Source: Pseudoalteromonas sp. S16_S37 (lineage in GTDB: Bacteria; Pseudomonadota; Gammaproteobacteria; Enterobacterales; Alteromonadaceae). From it: DNA of 64,000 nucleotides. Each line of letters opens with the position of its first letter. Position 1 is the first letter of the stretch. Where the stretch lies: contig NZ_JAAUWV010000006.1 in the NCBI RefSeq assembly GCF_014694405.1, positions 1-64,000 on the forward strand, written 5' to 3'. Below are positions 8,751 through 19,137 of this stretch, in pieces. The translations under genes were made by a program, and so were the position numbers. The notes beneath the pieces are model-generated. The model was not told the DNA's origin and did no database searches. It worked only from the letters and a program-made list of their open reading frames with translations.

Positions 8751-10249
8751 AATGCATACCTCAACTTGATTGCTCGCTGGTGGCGGGTATGTGCAATTTG
8801 GCTGCTATCAAAAGCGGATACCCACATGCAAGTGTGGTTAGCAAGCTCAATATCGTGGGGTGAAGCTGTTTTGTTCTTTCTGACAAGCTCTAGCGTCCAG
8901 TAGCCATCTTGCCAGCGGCCTTTTGCTCTGACATCTGCCCTGTCACCTTCAAAGCGGTTTGAGCGATAAAGTACAGAGCTTAACTGTGTGCCGCTTGGGT
9001 AGATATCATGTTCTTTTTGGTAAGGGTGACTGCCAAACCATGGCAATACGGGTTGTGATATTTCGGTATTTTGATTTGGCAATCTTTTAGGTGTTACTTG
9101 GTTTTTTGAATACCATTGCCAATTCATAACATACGAGCCGCTTTCTTTACCGTCGGTTTGATAGCCAGCTTTGTATCGGCGCTCTGCGCTAAGCGGTGTC
9201 ACCAAAGGTCCAAAAAAGTTGTCATCCGCTAGTACCATGTCGTTAGTACGTACTGCTTTCCAATGCCAAAGATCTCGTATTTTGCCATCTAAACTGGCGT
9301 GATAGCCTTTGCCGTGCCAGTTAGCAGGGTATGAATTAAAAGGCTGTTTGCCAAGATAGCTCGTGCCATCTGCACCAAACGAGCAGCTATTAGATAACAT
9401 AACGGCAAATTTATCTTCGTAGTAACTTTGTTCATCAAAGTGATAAAAGCCATTTTCTTGAACTTTCCAACCCGATTGGGTTTTTATGAGCGGTAAATGA
9501 CGCAGGCTTTGAGTCGGGTCAGCCCAACGAAATAAAAAAAATGTTTCTTGGGCGTTACTCAGCGCTTTTATAGCCACTTGCGTGTGGCCATCAACAAAGT
9601 TTGCACCATGGTTGGTATCAACAAAAAATATCGGCGCATCCAGCCATTGAGGTTCATTGTCATAGCCGTCAATCTCCATCAATACTTCTGCAGCAATAGG
9701 TGAGACAGATAGCGTGTGAGTCAAAGATTGTGTGTAATAGTACGATGCACAAATGCAAATAATTAACCCCCCCGTTAAACGAAATGGCATTCGCTTAAGC
9801 GGGATAAACAGTATTTTTTTAAATGCATTTCGTCCTAGCTGAAGCAGATACACCCAGCTGTGTAGTAATAGATACAAAATGAGGGCTATTGCACTTAAAT
9901 AATGAATTGGCAGCAAAGATTGTGGCAACCAATCAAGTCGCAACAAAACCCCACTTAGCAAGCTTATTAGTATTATCGTATAACCAAACCATGTAACGAG
10001 CTTGTGATAGAAAGACTGAGCTATCACTTTACGATGAGCGAGTTTGAAATAACAGTAATAGCACGCAAGCACCAGTAGCGACATACCACTGATTAAGTGT
10101 AATGAGTGTATTTGGCCTTCAGGCAAAAGCATGGCGATGCTTAACAGATATGGCTTATCTAAAGACCCGATGCGAAGCCCCGAAAGTAAACTAAAAGAAA
10201 TAGTGAAAATAGCTAGTGTGTGTAAAACAATAAAAATAGAACGGCGCAC
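8747..10249 (-). CDS. Cytochrome b / ethylbenzene-dehydrogenase-related haem protein
   Basis: A 500-residue membrane protein with two parts. Residues 1-175 contain about five hydrophobic helices with candidate haem-ligand histidines at positions 10, 48, 51, 116 and 130, resembling a di-haem cytochrome b561-type subunit. Residues about 185-500 look like the haem-binding gamma-subunit domain of ethylbenzene/DMSO-reductase-type dehydrogenases (EB_dh), beginning IDGYDNEPQWLDAP with a beta-rich, Trp-rich remainder. The fusion would place a periplasmic b-haem domain on a membrane electron carrier. No molybdopterin catalytic subunit is nearby, so the electron partner is unknown. It is the first gene of an operon with the Lcl-domain protein and the phosphatase. 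Confidence 0.75.
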   Translation of the reverse strand: MRRSIFIVLHTLAIFTISFSLLSGLRIGSLDKPYLLSIAMLLPEGQIHSLHLISGMSLLVLACYYCYFKLAHRKVIAQSFYHKLVTWFGYTIILISLLSGVLLRLDWLPQSLLPIHYLSAIALILYLLLHSWVYLLQLGRNAFKKILFIPLKRMPFRLTGGLIICICASYYYTQSLTHTLSVSPIAAEVLMEIDGYDNEPQWLDAPIFFVDTNHGANFVDGHTQVAIKALSNAQETFFLFRWADPTQSLRHLPLIKTQSGWKVQENGFYHFDEQSYYEDKFAVMLSNSCSFGADGTSYLGKQPFNSYPANWHGKGYHASLDGKIRDLWHWKAVRTNDMVLADDNFFGPLVTPLSAERRYKAGYQTDGKESGSYVMNWQWYSKNQVTPKRLPNQNTEISQPVLPWFGSHPYQKEHDIYPSGTQLSSVLYRSNRFEGDRADVRAKGRWQDGYWTLELVRKNKTASPHDIELANHTCMWVSAFDSSQIAHTRHQRAIKLRYAL

Positions 10250-10427
10250 GACAACTCGAATGGTTAATTATGGGTTAATAAATATTACATAATATTTACC
10301 TTTAATTAAGGGAATATGACAGTATTTTGTTATGCGGTTATTTTATTGGCAGGTTTTAGCTAACCTAAGATCCTATCCTATACTCATAGCTATGAGTTCT
10401 ACGCGCGTTTATAAGCTAAGGGGAGCG

Positions 10428-11615
10428 ATGACTGTACAAAAAATAACGAAAGACAACGTTATTGACAGTGTGACAGATATCGTCGCTTGTCTTAATACCA
10501 GTGACTCTATTCAACGGTTTTTACTCGATATTCATTGTATTTTGCAAAAAGTTACCTATGCCGATAATTTTTATGTGATCCTGTTTGACAATGATGATGG
10601 CGTGCTCAGTTTTCCTTATTTTCACGATGTGATGGATGATGTTCGCGTTGAGGATTTAGAAGATATCGATGTGAATGTGATTGAAAATACCTTAACTGGT
10701 TATGCAATCAACCAACGTAAAATTTGTAACTTCACGGAACAAGAAATTAAGCAGCTGATTGCCAATGGCGATGTTCAAGTGCTTGGTACTATGCCTAAAC
10801 AGTGGCTTTGCTTTCCACTGCTCAACCGTAGCTCTTTTTTAGGCGCATTCATCATTCAGTCTTATCGCAATGAGCAAGAATACTCGGGAAGTATTGTTGA
10901 TGTGCTTTATACGATAAGTCATGTGATTTCCTCAGCATTAGATGCGTTTAACAATCAAAGGGCGCTGGTGGAAGCCAATGAAGCCTTACAAATTTATCAA
11001 AGAGAGTTGGAAGAGCGGGGGCTAGAGCGCACCCGAGAGCTACAAAAAAGCCTAGAAGAAGTGCGTTTGGAAGTGACTAAACGAGAGCAGCTACAGCATC
11101 AGCTTGAATATGAATCACTACATGACAACTTAACGGGTGTGGCCAACAGAAAGTACTTATTCAACGAATTGTCACGCCTTTCTTCTAAGTCTAAGCGTGC
11201 TGTGCTTGAAGTGTATGTGCTTTATATAGACTTAGACGACTTCAAACCAATCAATGATACCTATGGTCATCAAGCAGGAGATACTGTGCTTAAAGTTGTC
11301 GCACAAAGATTATCTAAGGAAGTGAGAAGCTATGATTTGGTTGCGCGTTTAGGTGGCGACGAATTTGTAGTGCTGATGACTGAGCCACTACACTTTGGTG
11401 TATTAAAGCAAGTATGCGAAAGACTTTTAGAAGCGATATGCGTACCAATAGAGGTTGAAGCCACAAGGCAAGTAAAGTGTGGTTGCAGTATTGGTGTTAC
11501 CGGTAATTACGGACAAACATTCAGTGCTGAAGGTATATTGCATCAGGCAGATGATGCTTTGTATGAAGCAAAAAACAACGGTAAAGGGCAAATTTCTTTT
11601 TCAGTCTCAAAATAA
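10428..11615 (+). CDS. GAF-GGDEF diguanylate cyclase
   Basis: A 395-residue cytoplasmic protein expected to make c-di-GMP from two GTP. An N-terminal GAF-like sensor covers about residues 25-185, a charged helical linker (EANEALQIYQRELEERG) 190-220, and the GGDEF domain about 225-395. The active-site GGDEF lies at 309-313 and a product-inhibition RxxD motif (RSYD) sits exactly five residues before it, so both catalysis and feedback control look intact. The ATG at 10428 is chosen because AGGGGAG precedes it at good spacing; the open frame extends 32 codons further upstream without a better site. The GAF ligand is unknown. Confidence 0.88.
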   Translation: MTVQKITKDNVIDSVTDIVACLNTSDSIQRFLLDIHCILQKVTYADNFYVILFDNDDGVLSFPYFHDVMDDVRVEDLEDIDVNVIENTLTGYAINQRKICNFTEQEIKQLIANGDVQVLGTMPKQWLCFPLLNRSSFLGAFIIQSYRNEQEYSGSIVDVLYTISHVISSALDAFNNQRALVEANEALQIYQRELEERGLERTRELQKSLEEVRLEVTKREQLQHQLEYESLHDNLTGVANRKYLFNELSRLSSKSKRAVLEVYVLYIDLDDFKPINDTYGHQAGDTVLKVVAQRLSKEVRSYDLVARLGGDEFVVLMTEPLHFGVLKQVCERLLEAICVPIEVEATRQVKCGCSIGVTGNYGQTFSAEGILHQADDALYEAKNNGKGQISFSVSK

Positions 11616-11694
11616 CTTTAAGTTTGCTAAGGACTTTGCTTTGGCTGCACTTTGCTTTAGGATCGCGTTATAAAGGTTTCCTGTAGCTTAAGTT

Positions 11695-12753
11695 ATGGCA
11701 TTGAGAATATTGTTTATTTTTTGTTGGGTATGGTCGTTGCAAAGTGCTGCAGTAGAGGTGACTGATCTATATCAAAGTGAGCTTTACGTCACTGATAAAA
11801 GCCGAGATACCCGTGTTGAGGCAAGTAAGCAAGCATTGTATAACGTTATTAAAAAGCTTACTGGCCGCCATGACGGCGCAGACTCAGCGTTGATCAAGCA
11901 AGCAATGCGTTCAATTTCAGATTATATGCTCAAATATGAGTATCTTGAGACCCCTGAAGGGTCAACCAAAATACGTGTTAGGTTTGAGCCGAGTAGAGTA
12001 GAAGAACTGGTGCGTGATGCACAGTTACCTCTTTGGGGTAATAGAAGACCCCTTATCGCCATTTGGTTGGCAATTGAAGACAATTTTCGCAGGGAGTTTG
12101 TCACCCAAGATAGCTATCCACAATTAGAAAGACTTATTTACGATACTGCGGCCGAGTGGGGCGTGCCTGTGATTGTACCGTTGTTAGATTTAGATGATTT
12201 AACCAAAGTAAGCATTGCCGAGGTGTGGGGGAATTTTTCTAAGCCTGTTGAGTTTGCCTCACAACGCTATAACGCAGAACGCGTTATCACAGCAAGAATG
12301 TTTCAACAACCCAATAGCAGCAGCTGGCAGTTAGAATGGCGTTATACTGACGCACAGTCGTTTGAAGTAAATAAATTAGTGGGTGATAAACAGCAAATTT
12401 TAATCACGATGGTGAATAATTTCTCTGAGGCATTAGCGCAAAACTATGCTATCGACCCAACACGGTCAATTACGCTGCAAACCACTTCGTTGCTGGTTGA
12501 TAATTTAAACACATTCACCTCTATAGAGCTTGCTAAAAGACAACTTGAGAGCATGAGTACGGTTGTGGATGTGGATGTTACTTATCGTTCAGCTGATAAA
12601 ATTCGCTTCGTAATTAAGCACAGCTCAACATTGGATGATTTGATAAAATCTCTTAATTTGGAGCAGGCATTTAGTGTTTATATTGACCCCCATGCTTTTT
12701 ATCAAGTTGCCAATATTGGTAACCTCAGATACAGCTGGGTAGGCGGGCAGTGA
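11695..12753 (+). CDS. DUF2066 exported protein
   Basis: A 352-residue protein of the DUF2066 family, conserved in Alteromonadales, Vibrio and Pseudomonas just upstream of hda. A signal peptide spans about residues 1-19 (ILFIFCWVWSLQSAA). The family hallmark is the N-terminal block with AL...KLTG (here NVIKKLTGR) and a following FxPSRVEELVR segment. Function is not established. Its stop overlaps the hda start by one base (TGATG), so the two genes are translationally coupled, and this arrangement supports the family assignment. Confidence 0.82.
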   Translation: MALRILFIFCWVWSLQSAAVEVTDLYQSELYVTDKSRDTRVEASKQALYNVIKKLTGRHDGADSALIKQAMRSISDYMLKYEYLETPEGSTKIRVRFEPSRVEELVRDAQLPLWGNRRPLIAIWLAIEDNFRREFVTQDSYPQLERLIYDTAAEWGVPVIVPLLDLDDLTKVSIAEVWGNFSKPVEFASQRYNAERVITARMFQQPNSSSWQLEWRYTDAQSFEVNKLVGDKQQILITMVNNFSEALAQNYAIDPTRSITLQTTSLLVDNLNTFTSIELAKRQLESMSTVVDVDVTYRSADKIRFVIKHSSTLDDLIKSLNLEQAFSVYIDPHAFYQVANIGNLRYSWVGGQ

Positions 12754-13460
12754 TGAGTAACGAACCTCTACAAATGGCTTTGCCGGTCACTTTGCCTGAT
12801 GACGAAACGTTTGAATCATATTTTGGCGGCGCCAAATCTTTAGAAGTAAATCACCTAAAAACTTCTTTATTAAATATTAGCAAAGGGTTCCAGTACACTT
12901 ATCTGTGTGGATTGGCAGACTCTGGCAAGTCACATTTGCTTTATGCAACGTGTATTCATGCTCAAGAAATGGGGCTATCGACTATTTTGTTGAGCTTGCG
13001 CGAAGTTATCGATTTTGGTCCGGCTGTATTAGATGGACTGGAAACACTCGATGTGGTGTGTATCGATGATGTGCACTTAGTTGCTGGAATTGAGTCTTGG
13101 GAAAAGGCGCTGTTTAACTTTTTCAACCGTTTTAATGAGCCCAATAAGTGCCTTGTAGTAACCGCTGATCTGCTGCCCAATATGCTCAATATCAATTTGC
13201 CAGATTTAGAGTCTCGTTTAGCTTGGGGGACCACTTTTCAGATCCGTTCAATGAGCGATGATGATAAAGCGGAGGCGCTGGTAAAGCGTGCAAATATGAG
13301 AGGACTTGAGCTATCTGACGAATGTGCGCGGTTTTTGTTAACCAGACTGAGCCGAGACATGCGCGCATTACTTGATGTGTTAGACAAACTTGACCATGCT
13401 TCGATGGCCGCGCAGCGCAAACTCACGATTCCCTTTATTAAAAGTACGCTCAATTTGTGA
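12753..13460 (+). CDS. hda: DnaA regulatory inactivator Hda
   Basis: A 235-residue AAA+ protein homologous to DnaA domain III. With the DNA-loaded beta clamp it stimulates ATP hydrolysis by DnaA after initiation (RIDA). The N-terminal clamp-binding motif reads QMALPV (residues 7-12). Walker A is GLADSGKS (53-60) and Walker B VVCIDD (101-106). The domain IV DNA-binding region of DnaA is absent, as expected. The ATG at 12753 is used; an in-frame GTG one codon earlier is possible. AGGCGGG upstream is a suitable ribosome-binding site. Confidence is high from length, motifs and the DUF2066 neighbour. Confidence 0.95.
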   Translation: MSNEPLQMALPVTLPDDETFESYFGGAKSLEVNHLKTSLLNISKGFQYTYLCGLADSGKSHLLYATCIHAQEMGLSTILLSLREVIDFGPAVLDGLETLDVVCIDDVHLVAGIESWEKALFNFFNRFNEPNKCLVVTADLLPNMLNINLPDLESRLAWGTTFQIRSMSDDDKAEALVKRANMRGLELSDECARFLLTRLSRDMRALLDVLDKLDHASMAAQRKLTIPFIKSTLNL

Positions 13461-13594
13461 CCAACCAATGGTCATAGTTACTCTCTATCAGGTAATTTGC
13501 CATTTAAGCGATAACTTTTTACAAATATTCACTGTCAAAGGCAAACTGAGCCAAGTTAGGGCTAGAATCTAGTCCTTGCTTTCAGTTATCATAA

Positions 13595-14620
<1,026 letters not shown>

Positions 14621-14633
14621 GAGCGAAGTAAAT

Positions 14634-17021
14634 ATGAAATTTAGTGAAAAGTGGTTACGCGAGTGGGTTAATCCAGCCATTGATACTGAGGCTCTATCTG
14701 AACAGCTTTCAATGGCGGGTTTAGAAGTTGATGGCGTAGAGGCAATTGCTGGCAGTTTCTCTGGTGTGGTAATTGGCGAAGTTGTTGAATGCGCACAACA
14801 CCCTGATGCAGACAAACTGCGCGTTACTAAAGTAAACGTGGGTGAAGACGAATTATTAGCTATTGTCTGTGGTGCTGCAAACTGCCGCGCAGGATTAAAA
14901 GTCGCTGTAGCGAAAGTTGGTGCTGTATTACCAGGTGATTTTAAGATCAAAAAGGCAAAACTGCGTGGTCAGCCTTCTCACGGCATGCTGTGTGCCTTTG
15001 AAGAGTTAGGCATGGCTGATAGCTCAGATGGTATTTTAGAATTGCCAAGCGATGCTCCTATTGGCCAATGTATCCGTGAATATTTCTCGTTAGATGATGT
15101 AACGATTGACGTTGATTTAACTGCAAACCGCAGCGACTGTTTAGGTATTAAAGGCCTTGCTCGTGAAGTGGGCGTTTTAAACTCATTAGACGTTACTGAA
15201 GTTGCGATTGACGCTGTGCAGCCAACAATTGATGACAAAATCTCGATTGAATTGGTTAACAGTCAGGCATGTCCACGCTATTTGGGTCGTATCATCAAAG
15301 GCATTAATTTGGATGCTACGACACCGCTTTGGATGGTTGAGAAACTACGTCGTTCAGGCGTGCGCTCAATTGACCCAGTTGTTGACGTAACTAACTATGT
15401 ATTGCTTGAACTTGGTCATCCAATGCATGCGTTTGATTTGAGTGCCATTGAAGGTGGTATTAAAGTGCGCAATGCCAATGAAGGTGAAGAGCTTGTGTTG
15501 CTAGATGGTAATACTGCTAAGCTAAACCCTTCAACGCTATTAATTGCAGATGATAATAAAGCATTAGCAATGGCGGGTATTTTTGGTGGTGAAGCATCAG
15601 GTGTTAAAGAAGGCACGCAAGATATTTTGCTTGAAAGTGCTTTCTTTGCTCCGTTGGCAATTGCCGGACAAGCTCGTAGCTACGGTTTGCACACTGATGC
15701 TTCTCACCGTTATGAGCGTGGTGTTGACTACAAGCTTCAGCGCGATGCAATGGAACGTGCAACAGCATTACTATTAGACATCGTAGGTGGTGAAGCGGGT
15801 CCTGTTGTAGAAGCAGTCTCTGAAGCAGATTTACCAAAAGAAAAGTCAGTAACGCTACGTCGTGCGCGTTTAGACAAAGTAATTGGCTACCATATTGAAG
15901 ATGCGAAAGTAACGGACATTCTCACGCGTTTAGGCCTTAGCTTAAGCTTTGCTGAAGGCACATGGCAGGCACAAGTGCCTAGTTATCGTTTTGATATCAG
16001 TATTGAAGAAGATCTGATTGAAGAAGTTGCACGTGTTTTTGGCTACAACAACATTCCAAATGTTGCGCCTACAGCGGCACTTAAGATGACTACACATGCT
16101 GAAGCGAATGTACCAGTGTCGCGTATGCGTAACGAGTTAGTATCTCGTGGTTATCAAGAAGCGATTACATACAGCTTTGTTGACCCTAAAGCACAAAAAT
16201 TATTGCACCCAGAGTTAGATGCGCTTGTTTTACCACATCCTATTTCAGTAGAAATGTCGGCGATGCGTGTTAGCCTGATGACTGGCCTTATCAATGCGGT
16301 GGTTTATAACCAAAACCGCCAACAGTCACGCATTCGTTTATTTGAACAAGGCTTAAAGTTCTTAAAAGATGACTCAGCGGAAAATGGTGTAGCGCAAGTT
16401 GCTGTTTTAGGTGGTATTGTGTACGGTAATACGCACAATGAGCACTGGTCTATTGCATCTCGTCCAGCCGACTTCTTTGACGTTAAGGGTGATGTAGAAG
16501 CCTTGCTTGCACTTACAAACGACAGTGCGCGCTTTAGCTTTAAAGCACAAGCTAATGACGGCTTGCATCCAGGTCAATCTGCGGCTATATATTTTGATGA
16601 TGTAAAAGTTGGCTTTATTGGCGCAGTTCATCCACAATTACAAAAGTCTCTAGGTTTGAACAGTACTGCCTATGTGTTTGAAGTTGAAGTAGATGCGTTA
16701 AGTACTCGTAAACTTCCAGAAGCGGTTGGTGTGTCTAAATTTCCATCAAATCGAAGAGATATTGCTATTTTAGTTGCAGATGACGTAAAAATAGGCGATA
16801 TTTTAGAAAGCATTGAGAAAGTTGGCGGAAATCAATTAGTTGACCTAAACTTATTCGATGTGTATAAGGGCAAAGGTATTGAGCCAGATTTTAAGAGTTT
16901 GGCGATTGCTCTTACATTACAAGCGGTTGATAGAACGCTCGAAGAGAAAGACATCAACCAAGTTGTAGACAACGTGGTGGCCGAATTGGCCAAACAATTT
17001 AATGCATCGTTGAGGGACTAG
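14634..17021 (+). CDS. pheT: Phenylalanyl-tRNA synthetase beta subunit
   Basis: A 795-residue beta subunit, the standard length. In order: N-terminal tRNA-binding OB fold (about 40-150, with [16 protein letters not shown]), the B3/B4 editing region (about 210-375, ending in ...[10 protein letters not shown]), the B5 domain (about 400-470), the class II-like core (about 480-680) and the C-terminal anticodon-binding FDX-ACB domain (about 700-795, [12 protein letters not shown]). It works with PheS in the cytoplasm. It is two bases upstream of ihfA, so co-transcribed. Confidence 0.98.
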   Translation: MKFSEKWLREWVNPAIDTEALSEQLSMAGLEVDGVEAIAGSFSGVVIGEVVECAQHPDADKLRVTKVNVGEDELLAIVCGAANCRAGLKVAVAKVGAVLPGDFKIKKAKLRGQPSHGMLCAFEELGMADSSDGILELPSDAPIGQCIREYFSLDDVTIDVDLTANRSDCLGIKGLAREVGVLNSLDVTEVAIDAVQPTIDDKISIELVNSQACPRYLGRIIKGINLDATTPLWMVEKLRRSGVRSIDPVVDVTNYVLLELGHPMHAFDLSAIEGGIKVRNANEGEELVLLDGNTAKLNPSTLLIADDNKALAMAGIFGGEASGVKEGTQDILLESAFFAPLAIAGQARSYGLHTDASHRYERGVDYKLQRDAMERATALLLDIVGGEAGPVVEAVSEADLPKEKSVTLRRARLDKVIGYHIEDAKVTDILTRLGLSLSFAEGTWQAQVPSYRFDISIEEDLIEEVARVFGYNNIPNVAPTAALKMTTHAEANVPVSRMRNELVSRGYQEAITYSFVDPKAQKLLHPELDALVLPHPISVEMSAMRVSLMTGLINAVVYNQNRQQSRIRLFEQGLKFLKDDSAENGVAQVAVLGGIVYGNTHNEHWSIASRPADFFDVKGDVEALLALTNDSARFSFKAQANDGLHPGQSAAIYFDDVKVGFIGAVHPQLQKSLGLNSTAYVFEVEVDALSTRKLPEAVGVSKFPSNRRDIAILVADDVKIGDILESIEKVGGNQLVDLNLFDVYKGKGIEPDFKSLAIALTLQAVDRTLEEKDINQVVDNVVAELAKQFNASLRD

Positions 17022-17023
17022 AT

Positions 17024-17323
17024 ATGGCGCTTACTAAAGCCGACATAGCTGAACACCTATTTGAAAAATTGGGGATAAACAAAAAGGATGCCAAAGACTT
17101 AGTTGAAGCGTTTTTTGAAGAAATCCGCTCAGCGCTTGAAAAAGGTGAGCAAGTTAAGCTCTCTGGATTTGGTAACTTTGATCTCCGTGACAAAAAAGAG
17201 AGACCGGGTCGAAACCCTAAAACAGGTGAAGACATTCCTATCTCTGCGCGTCGCGTAGTAACTTTCCGCCCAGGTCAAAAACTAAAGACTCGCGTCGAAG
17301 TTGGGACCAGTAAAGAAAGTTAA
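17024..17323 (+). CDS. ihfA: Integration host factor alpha subunit
   Basis: A 99-residue HU-family DNA-bending protein that pairs with IhfB. The start [17 protein letters not shown], the beta-arm block [19 protein letters not shown] and the DNA-intercalating Pro in GRNPKTGE are typical of IhfA. It lies directly behind pheT, as in E. coli. Confidence 0.97.
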   Translation: MALTKADIAEHLFEKLGINKKDAKDLVEAFFEEIRSALEKGEQVKLSGFGNFDLRDKKERPGRNPKTGEDIPISARRVVTFRPGQKLKTRVEVGTSKES

Positions 17324-17351
17324 AAATTTTCTATAAGTGAACACTATTCTT

Positions 17352-17386
17352 AAGGCCTTGGGTTTATGCTCAGGGCCTTTTGTTTT
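17352..17386 (+). terminator. Terminator after ihfA
   Basis: An 11-bp stem with two G-U pairs (AAGGCCTTGGG at 17352 with CTCAGGGCCTT ending 17379) is followed by TTTGTTTTG. It closes the pheS-pheT-ihfA operon. Confidence 0.8.
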
Positions 17387-17454
17387 GTCATAAAAAAGCC
17401 ACATTTGTTATTTAAAATTGGGCCTTCTAAAAATGGCAGGCTGGGGTTTAGATC

Positions 17455-19077
17455 ATGCCAAGTGCATTTATGTTTGCAAAGCAATTAAGAAGTGTTGCTT
17501 TAGCTTGGCTGGCTTGCAGCTTGATTTTTGGCATTTTACTGGCGTTGCTATTTATACAACACCGTGATGCAGAGCAGCTGCATATCCAAAGTATTGCCGA
17601 AAAAGTACATTTTGAGCTTAACTCTCAGCTTAAAGAAATTGATGTCTTTCTGAGCCAAGCTCAATCTTTAGATGTAAATTGCCCCCCTGAAACCATATTC
17701 AAATTACGCCAGCAAGTTTTTAAAAACCCCGCAATGAGTGAAATTGGTATCGTCAATCAAAAGGGGCAATTAACCTGTAACTCTTATGGTCAATTAAATC
17801 CACCAATTCAGACTACAGCACCAATCAAAGCCGATGGACTAAGGTACCATGGGCCGATTATCAGTGAGTATATGGAAGCATCGGCTTTTGTGTTAGCTAG
17901 AACACGTGGAGACGGCTATGAAGTTAATGTTTTACTGCCTAGTGATTGGCTTCGTCATACCTTGGATCTTGAGCAATACTCTGCATTGGATTTTATAGCT
18001 TTGGTTGATAGCGAAACAGGCGTGCCCATCATTTTACAAGGCGGTTATAGTTTGCCTTTAAAGAAGCCGTTATTTCCGGTTCATAGCCCGCGTCATGCGC
18101 AAGGTCAATTTGATGATGGTAAGGATAAATTTTTATATGCAAAACCACTTGCCTCGCTTCCAAAGTTGACAATAGTAGCTAGCAGCGATAGCTCATCAAT
18201 TTTTACCGTAGCCTCATCTTCATTGACTGTGTTGGGTTTGCTATATGTGTTTGTATGGGCTGCATTGAGCTTTTTACATCATCATTATGAGCTTCGACAG
18301 CTAAGTTTAAAATCTCAGTTGAAACAGGCTATTGCGAAGCAACAATTGTTTAATGTGTACCAACCTTTAATTGATGCTAGAACCCAGCAAATCGTGGGTG
18401 TAGAAGTGCTGATCCGCTGGCAGCATCCTACAGAAGGGGAGCTGGGACCTGCTTACTTTATTCCAGAGGCAGAAAGAAGTGGGGCGATTGTTGAAATCTC
18501 AATTGCGCAGGTAAACACTGCAGTTGAAGAATTAAAACCGCTTCTGGCGCAAAATCCAAACTTTAAAGTGTCTTTTAATGTTAATGGTCAGCTGTTGTCT
18601 TGTAAGGACTATTTAAGTGCACTTTATCGTGCTCATCGGCAGATCAACGCTTTGACAATCGAGCTGACAGAGCGTGATGTGCTGTCGCAAAACCAAGTGA
18701 AGCAAACTCTAGAGCAGCTGGTCCAGCAAGGCATTGAAGTTGCCGTTGATGACTTTGGTACAGGATACAGCGGTCTGCAGTATCTACAGAGCTTTCCGAT
18801 AGACTTGTTAAAAATCGACCAAAGTTTTGTTGCATCAATTGGCCTTGATAACTTACAGTCTCCGGTCCTCAATGCGGTAATTGAAATGGCCAATAAGCTA
18901 GATAAAAAGTTAATAGCAGAAGGCGTTGAGACACCGCACCAAGCGGCTTATTTGTTAAGTAAAGGGGTGACGGTGCATCAGGGCTGGTGTTACTACAAAG
19001 CGCTGAAAATCAACGCGCTAACAAAGATTGCGCAAACCAGTGAAAAGTTCTCTACCATAAACGTGTCAGCGGCATAA
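17455..19077 (+). CDS. CSS-motif EAL-domain c-di-GMP phosphodiesterase
   Basis: A 540-residue inner-membrane protein. A first transmembrane helix (about 12-34) and a second (about 245-268) bracket a periplasmic CSS-motif-like domain with cysteines in DVNCPPE and LTCNSYG; in related proteins such cysteines form a redox-sensitive disulfide that controls the cytoplasmic EAL domain. The EAL domain (about 285-530) has all catalytic residues: Glu in GVEVLIRW (EVL variant), Asn in FNVNG, Glu in ELTERD, DDFGTG, KIDQSF, AEGVET and the final Gln in HQGWC. It should hydrolyse c-di-GMP to pGpG. The first ATG is used; a second ATG five codons later is possible. Monocistronic. Confidence 0.88.
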   Translation: MPSAFMFAKQLRSVALAWLACSLIFGILLALLFIQHRDAEQLHIQSIAEKVHFELNSQLKEIDVFLSQAQSLDVNCPPETIFKLRQQVFKNPAMSEIGIVNQKGQLTCNSYGQLNPPIQTTAPIKADGLRYHGPIISEYMEASAFVLARTRGDGYEVNVLLPSDWLRHTLDLEQYSALDFIALVDSETGVPIILQGGYSLPLKKPLFPVHSPRHAQGQFDDGKDKFLYAKPLASLPKLTIVASSDSSSIFTVASSSLTVLGLLYVFVWAALSFLHHHYELRQLSLKSQLKQAIAKQQLFNVYQPLIDARTQQIVGVEVLIRWQHPTEGELGPAYFIPEAERSGAIVEISIAQVNTAVEELKPLLAQNPNFKVSFNVNGQLLSCKDYLSALYRAHRQINALTIELTERDVLSQNQVKQTLEQLVQQGIEVAVDDFGTGYSGLQYLQSFPIDLLKIDQSFVASIGLDNLQSPVLNAVIEMANKLDKKLIAEGVETPHQAAYLLSKGVTVHQGWCYYKALKINALTKIAQTSEKFSTINVSAA

Positions 19078-19091
19078 GCAAGATTATGAAA

Positions 19092-19111
19092 AAGCCCCTT
19101 GGTAGGGGCTT
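19092..19111 (-). terminator. Terminator of the GH13 glucosidase gene
   Basis: AAGCCCCT / AGGGGCTT forms an 8-bp stem with a TTGG loop. Read on the minus strand it is followed by TTTTTC, so it serves the gene ending at 19138. It may also block the convergent EAL gene. Confidence 0.7.
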
Positions 19112-19137
19112 AATGAATCGAATATATTAATCAAAAA

